Shown here: positions 52,028 through 61,690 of the stretch, one piece after another
Position numbering within the stretch: position 1 is the first letter of the stretch
Layout: each line of letters begins with the position of its first letter
DNA from: Henningerozyma blattae CBS 6284
Taxonomy: Eukaryota > Ascomycota > Saccharomycetes > Saccharomycetales > Saccharomycetaceae
DNA: 64,000 bases
Reading direction: 5' to 3'
Assembly (NCBI RefSeq): GCF_000315915.1
Contig: NC_020190.1
Coordinates: 62,001 to 126,000, forward strand
Notes under the pieces: generated by a model
Databases searched by the model: none
Seen by the model: only the letters and a program-made list of their open reading frames with translations
What the model was told of the DNA's origin: nothing
Program-made: the position numbers and the translations under genes

Positions 52028-53778
52028 GACATTGCGGAATATTATGGGACCACGTGACATACAATTCCCAGAAACCGTAGAGTATTATATTAGAAAATTA
52101 TTATAAAAACAATTCGGCTAAATGAATGATATATAACAGCATTATTTTACTGCTTGACAATTTTAAAACAGGTTATATTTTTTGTTTTTTTGATATGCTT
52201 TCTTTCTTTAAGTATTTTATGTATTTTGTATATTTCACATAGTTATTTAGCATAAAGTTTATATATATAATTGTATACAAATACGTGAAACAATAAATGC
52301 TAAAGCTAAAATTGATGAATAATATTTTGATTTAGAACTTATATTAAAATAACGAAGAAATATATACATACTCTATGCTCTATTCCCAGGTTATTGTCTT
52401 ACATATTCATTAATAATTTTGATAAAACATTGGAAAAATCTCAATGATTTAAAGCATAAGGGTAACGACTGCATATTGTGGCATACAAAGCATATAAATA
52501 ATAACATATCTAAATTTAATTAGTTAATTATTAAGGAAAAATATTTTACTAAGAGTATCTAACTTAGCTAGGTACTATACAAACGAACACATTCCTTAAT
52601 TCCCAAATTGTATAAAAAAATAGAATAGCGTTTCCAACATTAAATATACCTTTGGTTATAAAATTGTGCTATTCCCAATAATAGTTAACCTATTCGTAAG
52701 TTTTAACGATATATTTGTATAGTACCAACTTAATTGGGTAATAACCACTAGCCGTTCCATATTAGAAAAACCTAAACAAAGAAAACTACAAGTAATATTG
52801 TGGAACAGAAGAAAGTTGTAATAAAAACACATACCATATAGACATGGAGAAATATACAGAAAACAATATATCCCAAGAAATATGCTTATCCATAGACTAG
52901 TTATTTTTAAACGAATAAAAATGAACTTAGGGATACATGTGGAAAAGTAGAATCAAAACGATCTAATTTCTCCAAGAACTAACTGAGAGTATAGACAAAG
53001 GGTAAATAATTTTTTTATCAGGTATTTGAGAATTGAATTAAGGGGCTCAAAATTTTTCAATGTAGTTTTAACTTATAGTCAGATAGACTTGATTAATAGC
53101 ACTTTTGTATCTACAGAAATATAAATAATAATATGTTATATAAGAAGGATTAAGTTTTACGTACTAGCGTAACAAAAAAAATTCTAAATTCTACTTAGTA
53201 CTACGCTAATTATTTATTGTAAAAGTTTGCTTGATTATACTACTCTATTCAACTTGTGCAAATAACTCTTGAATGAAGTTGCTCTTCTATGATGCACCTA
53301 ATCTCTTTTATAACATTCTTATTAAACATGAAAAATTTGCAATACAAGCCTGATGTAGAATTTGCAAAAATACTAATTTGTTACATAACCCGAAGATATT
53401 GAATAAAAATTTTATTTTAACAGTTTCTATTGGGCAAGGAGACGATATAAAAATTTGTAAAGTGCCATAGATACGCTTATAGTCACATTCCCTTTAACCA
53501 TTTAAGGTAAATTTCATTCTTATCAGCTTCAAATGAGCTTCAATGCTTTTTTCTATCGAAACTCCGAAATTCTTGAAAAATTCCTCAGGGGGATACACAG
53601 AAAATGTTCGAGTTGAGAAATTCTCAACACGAAATTTAGTATATCTTTGTTATACGAATTAGAAACCAAACAGATAGAGTTAACGCAAATGCTAATATAA
53701 TCTAGCAAAATATTTTCTTCGAACTTCATGCTACCATTAGAGATTATAATTGAATTAACATGTATACAGTTATAAACC
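52028..53778. other. Gene-free AT-rich region before SRO7
   Basis: 1.75 kb AT-rich with a CACGTG within GGGACCACGTGAC (52,049-52,054) and no open frame longer than chance on the plus strand. The minus-strand frame 53,553-54,035 overlaps the SRO7 N-terminus and is a shadow. No RNA gene noticed. Confidence 0.5.
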
Positions 53779-56700
53779 ATGTTCAAAAACAAACATTTTA
53801 AAAACGTTCCAAACTCCATAAGAAATAGTAAGTTTTTACCCTCTAACATAAGTAATAATAGCAGTAGCAGCAGTAGTATAAAAAGTGTAAGAAGCTCTAA
53901 CAAGTCAATTAATATACCTTCTAATTTTTTCCGCTTATCCAATATTAGTACCTTTGGTTTTATAGGCAAGCCAGTGTGTAGTGCCTTTGATTTTAGCCAA
54001 AGCCTACTTGCCACAGCTACAGAATCTGGTGACATTTATATTTTTGGCAAACAAAATGTCGAGGCTTTGCTTACTGTAGAAAAGAAAATTTTTGTTAAAC
54101 ATATGAGCTTTGTTAAAGGCGTATATTTAGTCATTGTAGACTCGAGTAATATTCTAACGGTTTATTCTTTATATTCCCAGAAGATTATTGATACTGCTTT
54201 TACACCTACAAAAATAACCTGTATAGAAACGGATCCCTCTATAGATTGGGTATTACTGGGCTTAGAAGATGGTACAATTATGATTTATGATGTTGATCGT
54301 AATACTATGACAGAAAACAAGATCGAAAATTTTCAAAAGACAAAATATTTCCCTTCAAAGAAAATATCCCCTATTGTATCATTACAGTGGAATCCAAGAG
54401 ATTTAGGTACAATCTTGATCTCTTACGATTCTGTGACAATTATTTATTCATTCATCGACAGGTCGATAAAACAAGATTTTATTTATAGCCTGCCTCCAGG
54501 TGCTCCTGGTGGTGAATTATCCAAAAATCAATGTGTTGAAAGATTTCCTAAAGTTATTCAATCCGTTTACAACCCAAATTCTTTAAATATTTTAACTGTT
54601 CATCAAGACAATTCACTAGTTTTTTGGGATGCTAACACAGGTCAATTAATACAAGCAAGAACATGCTTTGAAATAGATATTCATGTACCGCAACCGAGGT
54701 CAACACCACTAAATCATGTACCTGCTGTCCCACAAATTTCTAAAGTTCTCTGGATATGTAGGGAGGACCCCGAGTACACATCTCTTTTAGTATACATGAA
54801 ACCTATCAATAATTTTTACGGCAAGCCAACAAATTCTGAGCAAAGCTTTATGATATTGGATTTAGATCATACACCACTATATTCTATAAGTTCGTATGAA
54901 AATATGAGTATATATTATGCAAACCAGCAAAACCAAAAAATTTTACCACTGGACCATGATAGACTAATCGTAGACATTTTACCATTACCCAGAGCTTCTC
55001 CTTACTTCCATGGGTGCCACGATCCAGAAATAGTTATGCTAACTTTTGATGATGGCGAAATTGAAACCATGCTATATCCATCTGGGCTTTTCACCCAGAG
55101 AGCTTCGTTATTTCCACAGAGTTTCTGCTGGGTCAGACCAACCGTGTCGAATGTATCTGCTATATCTATTCCACAAAAACTATGGCTAGGAATGACAACT
55201 GCATTACAAAATAATAAAAGTGAATGCATTTTACATGGAGGATTCCCCAAAAAGAAAAATGTTAGAGCCACAGAGTATACGCCAGCCATTTTAACAGGAC
55301 ACTCAAATGGATCTGTTAGAATTTGGGATGCTTCTAAAAATGATACTTCAATATTTGAAGTTAACTGCAGATCAATTTTAAATTTGTCAGCTGATGTTTC
55401 AATAAATCAAATTTCCTTTTCACCAGATACACTAGAACTAACGGTATCGATGGACACAGGTGATGTTTTATTATTGAAATTCCAGAACAATGAATATTTC
55501 AATGACCATAATGAATTAAACAATCCTTTGAATTATCAAAAGTTTTCTTTGTCTGGTAACAAAAATTCATTAGTTGATGTTCGATTTAGATCGCCACCTA
55601 ATATTCCAATAGGATTTATGCCAATTGTCGCATTACATGCCCAAAAAGGCAAAACTTCTGCCATCAAAAATAGTGATGTTGGGTTTGTTGCACTTGCATA
55701 TTTAACAGGTTCATTGATTATTATAGATAGGAGAAGTCCAAAAATTATATTTTTGGATAATATTCGCAAATTTGTAAGTAAAAGCAGTTCATGCATAACT
55801 GCAATAGATTTTTCCATTATGGAATATGGAGAAGATGGATATTCTAGCATTATGCTATTGTGTGGTACTGATGGGGGCTCCTTATTAATTTTCAAGATTT
55901 TACCAGATCGTACAAGTGGCCATCATATTACGTTCGTTGAAGAAATAAAATCCAATCACTTGGACCCTATTAAGTACATAGGTACATTTTCATCAACAGG
56001 ATTACATTGTACTGCAACACTTCACAAAATGAATGAGCTAGGTAAAGGTATTGCCATTCAAGGTTACGTATGCACGGTTGGTGAAAGAGAGGTTAGGCTT
56101 TTATGTGTTGGAAAATCAAAAAATTGTCATGAGCAATTTAAAGGGCAAATTGCCGTGAGTAGGCTATGTAGCATCCCTTATTTTGACTCTAATAATAATA
56201 AGAGATTTTCAACGGTTTTAGTCTTATTGTTTTATAGTGGAGATGTAAAAGTTTTATCGGTTCCAAATTTGGATGATATAAGAACATTCATACTGCCATG
56301 CACTATCTCTGCAAAATACATCTCATCATCTTCGATTATGAAAAATGGTGATATATTATTACGTTGTAGTCAAACACAATGTAATGTATATACCATAATT
56401 AATGAACTGGCTACAGGAATTACAAAACAACGTTCAATCGTATCAAATGATCAAGTGATCAAAGACGTGCTATATAATCCAAGTGCTAGAATTCCTTTCA
56501 GACCCCAAGTAAATTCGTTACAATGGGTTAGAGGTACTGTATACACATCAGCAGAACAATTAGATCAAATATTGGGTGGGCCAAGAAGAACTCCTTCCAA
56601 AAATAAAGAAAGTATCATGGCTTTAGGCTCTTTAACGCTAACAAAAGGTGCTGATGAAAAACGTGTCAAGCCCAGCGATTTCAAAACTAACGCCCAGCTA

Positions 56701-56880
56701 AAGCATTCTGCCAGGCATCCGACATACAATGCAATGAGGAATGCTTCTAGAGCATTAGAAAGTACATGGTATGATATCGAAGGTGGTATTAATGAATATG
56801 CCACTGCTCTAGGTCAGAGTATGAGTGATACTATGGAAGACACCAGCAAAGATATAATGAAAGACTTTGTTGGAATCTAA
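53779..56880 (+). CDS. SRO7: Lethal-giant-larvae/tomosyn homologue Sro7
   Basis: 1,033 residues, the length of S. cerevisiae Sro7. A WD40 protein built as two seven-bladed beta-propellers that binds Sec9 (SNAP-25-type SNARE), Exo84 and Sec4, acting at the plasma membrane in polarised exocytosis; loss gives salt sensitivity. The N-terminus MFKNKHFKNVP and the first blade (GKPVCSAFDFSQSLLATATE) match the family. Sro7 hallmarks such as SLPPGAPGG and VVFWDANTGQ-like LVFWDANTGQLIQA, the second-propeller blade LTGHSNGSVRIWDAS and the LGL tail (last about 60 residues, with the autoinhibitory/SNARE-like helix) are present. An early Ser-rich run (residues 27-33) is microsatellite-like. Downstream ARP7 supports SRO7 (YPR032W) over SRO77, although both derive from one ancestor. 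Confidence 0.94.
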   Translation: MFKNKHFKNVPNSIRNSKFLPSNISNNSSSSSSIKSVRSSNKSINIPSNFFRLSNISTFGFIGKPVCSAFDFSQSLLATATESGDIYIFGKQNVEALLTVEKKIFVKHMSFVKGVYLVIVDSSNILTVYSLYSQKIIDTAFTPTKITCIETDPSIDWVLLGLEDGTIMIYDVDRNTMTENKIENFQKTKYFPSKKISPIVSLQWNPRDLGTILISYDSVTIIYSFIDRSIKQDFIYSLPPGAPGGELSKNQCVERFPKVIQSVYNPNSLNILTVHQDNSLVFWDANTGQLIQARTCFEIDIHVPQPRSTPLNHVPAVPQISKVLWICREDPEYTSLLVYMKPINNFYGKPTNSEQSFMILDLDHTPLYSISSYENMSIYYANQQNQKILPLDHDRLIVDILPLPRASPYFHGCHDPEIVMLTFDDGEIETMLYPSGLFTQRASLFPQSFCWVRPTVSNVSAISIPQKLWLGMTTALQNNKSECILHGGFPKKKNVRATEYTPAILTGHSNGSVRIWDASKNDTSIFEVNCRSILNLSADVSINQISFSPDTLELTVSMDTGDVLLLKFQNNEYFNDHNELNNPLNYQKFSLSGNKNSLVDVRFRSPPNIPIGFMPIVALHAQKGKTSAIKNSDVGFVALAYLTGSLIIIDRRSPKIIFLDNIRKFVSKSSSCITAIDFSIMEYGEDGYSSIMLLCGTDGGSLLIFKILPDRTSGHHITFVEEIKSNHLDPIKYIGTFSSTGLHCTATLHKMNELGKGIAIQGYVCTVGEREVRLLCVGKSKNCHEQFKGQIAVSRLCSIPYFDSNNNKRFSTVLVLLFYSGDVKVLSVPNLDDIRTFILPCTISAKYISSSSIMKNGDILLRCSQTQCNVYTIINELATGITKQRSIVSNDQVIKDVLYNPSARIPFRPQVNSLQWVRGTVYTSAEQLDQILGGPRRTPSKNKESIMALGSLTLTKGADEKRVKPSDFKTNAQLKHSARHPTYNAMRNASRALESTWYDIEGGINEYATALGQSMSDTMEDTSKDIMKDFVGI

Positions 56881-57189
56881 CCACAGTGTTTTGCAGTACA
56901 TGATAACTATCAAACATCTGTTGATAAAATTAGCTTTTTAATACATAACGATATATAAAAAAATCATAGATTTGGAATAAACTCAGAGTAAAATGATTTA
57001 TTTTGTAATAGCTTTTATCTTTTTTAAAATCTCAACTTTTAAGGCCGGGAATATATCCAGTACACGAAAGTTGTGAAAACTGAAAAATATAACAAAACAA
57101 ATAATAAGAGTAGCGTAAAAGAAATTTTCAAAGCCTCGATCAGATTTATATTATACATACAACAGCCTACGTAACAACAACAATTGAAA
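56881..57189. promoter_or_regulatory. SRO7-ARP7 intergenic
   Basis: 309 bp between co-directional genes. HTS1 (histidyl-tRNA synthetase, YPR033C), which lies here in S. cerevisiae, is missing. No recognisable site beyond AT tracts. Confidence 0.5.
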
Positions 57190-58638
57190 ATGGAGATTCC
57201 CAAACCCAGTAAATCGCATACAAAGTGTGTTGTTATCCAAAACGGTTCCCATAGTACTATTGCAGGCTTCAGCAATGTTAGTCAACCTCAATGTGTAATT
57301 CCATCTTCTTATATCTGTAAAAAGAATAAAATAACTAATGACCAAGAGTATATTTTTGAAACTTTTAAAATATTAGATGAATGTGAAGAGAATTTACAGA
57401 ATAACTTAAATGATTCAATTGAAAAAAATGTATATACATTATACGATAACAATGGCTTACCATATAACTGGGAAGGTATTGCGAAACAGTGGGAGTATAT
57501 ATACAAAGAACAGTTAAAATGTGATATGACTGAATATCCGCTACTAGCTCTAATGCCAGTTATTGGTAAGGATAAAAAAGAATTAGAGAAACAAATTAAA
57601 GAAGAATATTATAAATTAGCCTTCGAGAAATTTAGGATCCCAATATTATATTTGATTCCAAGCCCATTAGCTATAGCATTTAGTCTTGGGAAGAAAAGTG
57701 CGTTAGTTGTAGATATTGGTGCTAAAACATGTCAAGTGACACCTATTTTGGATGGTACCATTATTAAGGATGCAGTTATGAAATCTAAATTTGCTGGTGA
57801 TTTTTTAGATTACCAAATTATGAAAAAATTGAACTTAATTGAAACAAGCACTGATGCAAATAATAAAATTGACAGCTTAAAAATCTGGCTTCAAAGTAAT
57901 ACAACAATATTAGATTTTAAGAGACAATTCGTCCAAGTTACTGATAGAAAATTACAAGAATACCAAAGGTATTACGAGGATATGAATACAAATATGATGC
58001 TTGGCGGTACAAATGATACTAACAGTGGACTAAACCAAGAAAAATATTTTTTATATAGAGATCCAGTAACTAAGAACAGGAAGACCATAGCTTTAAAATT
58101 AAAAGAATGCTATGCGCTGGGTGAACTATTATTTGACCCCTTACCTGGACTAAACGGAACAAATGAACTGGATAACAACAACAACAATAATAGTAATCAT
58201 AACAATACTAAAAAAGATATCGAAGGATTGGGAATTTTAATGGCTAAGAGTATAAAAAAAGCCAGTGTTGTAAATACATCTACTATGGGCATTAGCGGAA
58301 ATGATAAAGATGGTGTTCACTTATCGAACAGCAATTCAAACAATAATAATTCTTCGGTTGCATCAGCTACTATTGTTAAGAATAATATTTCTACTTTGTT
58401 GGATAATGTAATAATAACAGGCTGTACCTCATTACTTCAAGGCGTTGAACAAAGAATAATAAATGAAATTTCAATTGCATTCCCACAATATAAAATAACA
58501 ACGTATGCCAATAATATGCTAAATGATCGTAGATTTCAAAGTTGGAATGGTGGTGTAAATATGTGCAATTTACCTTCTTGGAATTTAGGAGAATGGATAA
58601 CAAGAGATGAATATTTTGCCTCTAAGGAAACCGAATAA
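57190..58638 (+). CDS. ARP7: Actin-related protein Arp7 (SWI/SNF and RSC)
   Basis: 482 residues from the ATG at 57,190. A TTG at 57,184 precedes it and is rejected as a start because the family begins close to this ATG. Nuclear ARP that pairs with Arp9 on the HSA helix of Snf2/Sth1 in the SWI/SNF and RSC remodellers. Divergent actin fold: the N-terminal phosphate-loop area is degenerate (VVIQNGSHSTIAGFSN), ALVVDIGAKTCQVTPILDG (about 174-192) is the second phosphate loop, and DNVIITGCTSLLQGVEQRI with FQSWNGGVNM near the end gives the actin-like C-terminus. An Asn/Ser-rich insertion (about 325-400) contains AAC/AAT repeats. Length matches S. cerevisiae Arp7 (477). Follows SRO7 as YPR034W follows YPR032W. 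Confidence 0.93.
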   Translation: MEIPKPSKSHTKCVVIQNGSHSTIAGFSNVSQPQCVIPSSYICKKNKITNDQEYIFETFKILDECEENLQNNLNDSIEKNVYTLYDNNGLPYNWEGIAKQWEYIYKEQLKCDMTEYPLLALMPVIGKDKKELEKQIKEEYYKLAFEKFRIPILYLIPSPLAIAFSLGKKSALVVDIGAKTCQVTPILDGTIIKDAVMKSKFAGDFLDYQIMKKLNLIETSTDANNKIDSLKIWLQSNTTILDFKRQFVQVTDRKLQEYQRYYEDMNTNMMLGGTNDTNSGLNQEKYFLYRDPVTKNRKTIALKLKECYALGELLFDPLPGLNGTNELDNNNNNNSNHNNTKKDIEGLGILMAKSIKKASVVNTSTMGISGNDKDGVHLSNSNSNNNNSSVASATIVKNNISTLLDNVIITGCTSLLQGVEQRIINEISIAFPQYKITTYANNMLNDRRFQSWNGGVNMCNLPSWNLGEWITRDEYFASKETE

Positions 58639-58950
58639 TTTTATCGACAAACCGAATAAAACAAAAACCAAAGAACAATTTTAATCATACCTTGGCATCC
58701 ATAGCTATGTAATATACTATACTACTAAATATTTATATATATATATATTAATTTTGACTTCAAATTAACTTCAAGAATAATATAAAACAATACAGCCTAA
58801 ATATATTAATAAATAATAATAATAAAAAAAATTACATAAATAAATCTCTTACGACTAATGAAGAAAAGTGGAGATTAATAAAAAAAAAGGAAGATATTCA
58901 TTAAAAGCAAAATGCAAATTTATAAACAGAAAATAGACAAAATTAAACAG
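58639..58950. other. Convergent 3' region after ARP7
   Basis: 312 bp, very AT-rich, with TA repeats (58,734-58,750) and A-runs serving both converging 3' ends. No gene. Confidence 0.6.
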
Positions 58951-59970
58951 CTATCTTCTGAAAATAGATTCTGGAATATTATCCATATCTTCTAAAAGGC
59001 TTGAGTCATTAGGATCCAAATCTGATTCAGACCCGAAAAGGTCTTCTTCTTCCTCATCTGAATCCATAGCTAATCTTTGATTTTTATATAGTTTATCGAT
59101 ATCTTTATCTTGCAATTTATCAAAATCCTCTTCATCGGCTTGATCCATCTTAGTATACTCATTAATCTTATTCATAATGGATTTAAAGTTAAAACTACCT
59201 AATGTACTATTTCTATTGGAGTTATTATTTATACTTCTGGTATTATTACCACTATCATTACTACTACTACTATTGTTACTGACATTACTATTTTCACGGA
59301 AAATAGAATTATTCTTATTATTATTATTAACGGTATTTGAAACAATATCCGTTCTTTTTGGTGGAACTTTAGGCGGACGATTATTATTACCGGTTAGATT
59401 ATCTGTACTTGAATTCATATTATTAAAGAAGTTTGATATACTTTTTTTAGTTTTAATTTCATTAAAAGTCTTTTGAGCATTTTGCAACCATGGTTTATTT
59501 GTAAAGTCCGCTAAGGTTGAATTTTGGCTAATAGAAAGTTGTTTTTCAATTTCCTTTAATTCAATCTCAGCATTAGATAAGTTTTGCTTTAATTCAAATA
59601 TTTGCCTCTTCTTTTCTGCCAACTTATATAATAGCTCTTGATCAACCGTTGAAGGTCCCATCCCTGGTGTATTCGAAACATTATTGGATTTTACTGGAGT
59701 AGGAATATTAGAATTATTATTGCTATTATTGAATATCCCATCTATGCCATTTGAGCTATGATCCTTTGTTGGAGTTGATTGAGGTTGAATTGGAATATGA
59801 ATACCATTTTTCAGCTGTAAACTTGATTTCTTGCGAGGAAGAGCTGGTGGTGGTCTACGTGTACTATTTGAGCCTGATGAGTGGCCTAATTCATTCTGTT
59901 TCTTAACTAATGAAAGAGGCTGTAAATCGATTGGATTAGAAACTATCCTTGGTTCTTCAGTTAATGACAT
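58951..59970 (-). CDS. Unrecognised Pro/Asn/Ser-rich protein with coiled coil and SH3-ligand motif
   Basis: 339 residues, not recognised as a named family. N-terminal region 1-60 contains RRPPPALPRKKSS (38-50), a proline-rich class of SH3-binding motif, with a second, PPKVPPKR, near residues 198-205. A predicted coiled coil (about 111-147, LLYKLAEKKRQIFELKQNL and following) and an Asn/Ser-rich linker come next. The end is very acidic (DSDEEEEDLFGSESDLD, then NIPESIFRR). This layout (SH3 ligands, coiled coil, acidic tail) is common in actin-patch, endocytic or bud-site scaffold proteins, but that is only a guess. The even spread of conserved-looking blocks argues that it is real. Not the S. 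cerevisiae neighbour of ARP7 (GLN1). Confidence 0.75.
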   Translation of the reverse strand: MSLTEEPRIVSNPIDLQPLSLVKKQNELGHSSGSNSTRRPPPALPRKKSSLQLKNGIHIPIQPQSTPTKDHSSNGIDGIFNNSNNNSNIPTPVKSNNVSNTPGMGPSTVDQELLYKLAEKKRQIFELKQNLSNAEIELKEIEKQLSISQNSTLADFTNKPWLQNAQKTFNEIKTKKSISNFFNNMNSSTDNLTGNNNRPPKVPPKRTDIVSNTVNNNNKNNSIFRENSNVSNNSSSSNDSGNNTRSINNNSNRNSTLGSFNFKSIMNKINEYTKMDQADEEDFDKLQDKDIDKLYKNQRLAMDSDEEEEDLFGSESDLDPNDSSLLEDMDNIPESIFRR

Positions 59971-61690
59971 AATGATATTTGTGATTGCTTTATTTGCTTC
60001 ACTTAATTTATCGTAAAAGAGAGTGACAAATTGATTCTCTAAAATGACAAGGTATCTCAGATATATTTTATAAAATGTATGATAAAGAAAATATTATCAA
60101 TTCTCAAATAAACATTCCTATACTCCATTACATATCTAATTTTTGATCGGGTATGCAAGTATTTCTAAATTCGGCTATGTTAATAAATTCGCGACAAATT
60201 CTGTCAATCATTTTTCATTTTTCATTTTTCGTAATGATTTACTGTTTATTGATTTATTATTTTAGGAAGATAAAAGATGGAAGCGTGTGAAGACTAAAAA
60301 AAAGGGGAGTCACTCTTAATATCCAAGGTTGTTGCTATATAAGTAATATCAACGGGTTTGTCAGCGAAATATGCTGCCCCACCAGAGGATAAGCATGAAA
60401 CCGTCGTTAATTATACCTACCTAGGAAGAGCAAATGATTTCACTTACGTATATTATTTACGGTAGTTTGGCGAGATTACGACATTTGCTTATTAAAGGAT
60501 TAGAAACTAGCGAAGAAAAATTTTTAAGGAGGTCTCAGCTGATTTTAATACAATCTGAAATTATCCCAATTCAGAGCTAGATTCGAGAAAAAAAATAAAT
60601 CTAAACAATTGGGAGGCATACAGGATAAACTTGAAAAATATTCTATCTTTAAATTTGAATCATTATAGATAAATTCCCTCAATTACCATCTACGAATTAA
60701 CACGTTAGTATGCACAGGAAACCTGTTCAGTAATGGGAAAAAACATTCTTCATTGGTAACGACGTGAGGCTGGATTCTAAGATATTCATTTATATATGTT
60801 TGAACTTAGTATCTTGCCAATGATGCTTAACGATCTTTATCTGTTATAAGCCGAGATATCGGGCAGTTTTGTAAGACAATGATTACTATATATCCTCAGG
60901 AACTACTAAGAAAGAAAAGTCCGATATATACCTGCCGGCCTTGGCAAAAACAAAGTTTATACAGATCTAGGCATTCATCAATATTATGAAAATAAATTAT
61001 TTTTGTGATAGTGAAGTATACTCTTTCTGTGCTAATGCACCTTGGTTAACTATTGAATATCACTGTAACTTCTCTCCAATCATCTAAGGAAATTAAAAAG
61101 TGGGTGCAGCTCCACCCAAATAATTTTTAAAGTTATGAAAAGATTTAGCATGTTTAAACTACGTAGTTAAAGTTCAAAGCATTTTCCTGAGAAATAGACA
61201 CATGACTTTAAATATACTAAGCTAGATGCTTTGTTGAGTCCTTAAAGCATCAATGGGCTATTCTTTATTATTTGTTGAGTTATTTGTACCAAATGCTATA
61301 TAGTTATGTTTCCTGCGCAACCATTATATTTGCTCAACATTTGGATTGCAATAGTATAATAATTAGGGGAACCTTTCATAATTCCCCTGTTCCTGGCATG
61401 TTTATATCGCTTTGTGACAGCATAATTTGAATTAGAATAAACAGATGAGTAATATAATGTTTTATTAAATATTTTATTAAACACCCACATTCAGCAAAAT
61501 CTTTAAATAAATGCGTAGTAAATAGTGTATATTGATTTTCTACACTAAACTTTCATATTTGAAAAACTATTTAATCATCGATAAATATTAAAAGAAAGTT
61601 TTTTCAAGTTGACGAACTGATAGTTAGTTTGTTAGCTTGCTTTTTATTTAATTTAATTTGTAATACAATAAGACAAATATTTGTTACACA
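59971..61690. promoter_or_regulatory. Intergenic, transporter upstream region with Aft1-type site
   Basis: 1.7 kb without supported genes. TGCACCC (minus strand; GGGTGCA at 61,102-61,108) matches the Aft1/Aft2 iron-responsive element core, 583 bp before the transporter ATG. Further CACCC cores occur at 61,112-61,116 (plus strand, CTCCACCC) and near 61,483-61,488 (ACACCC). A 64-codon minus-strand frame (61,296-61,490) has no coding features. A block at 60,300-61,000 has moderate G+C and may hold decayed sequence, unidentified. Confidence 0.5.

Noticed and set aside
57184..57189. TTG start two codons upstream for ARP7
   Set aside because: The ATG at 57,190 is the sensible start.
61296..61490. 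64-codon minus-strand frame before the transporter
   Set aside because: Short, no coding bias, overlaps the presumed promoter.
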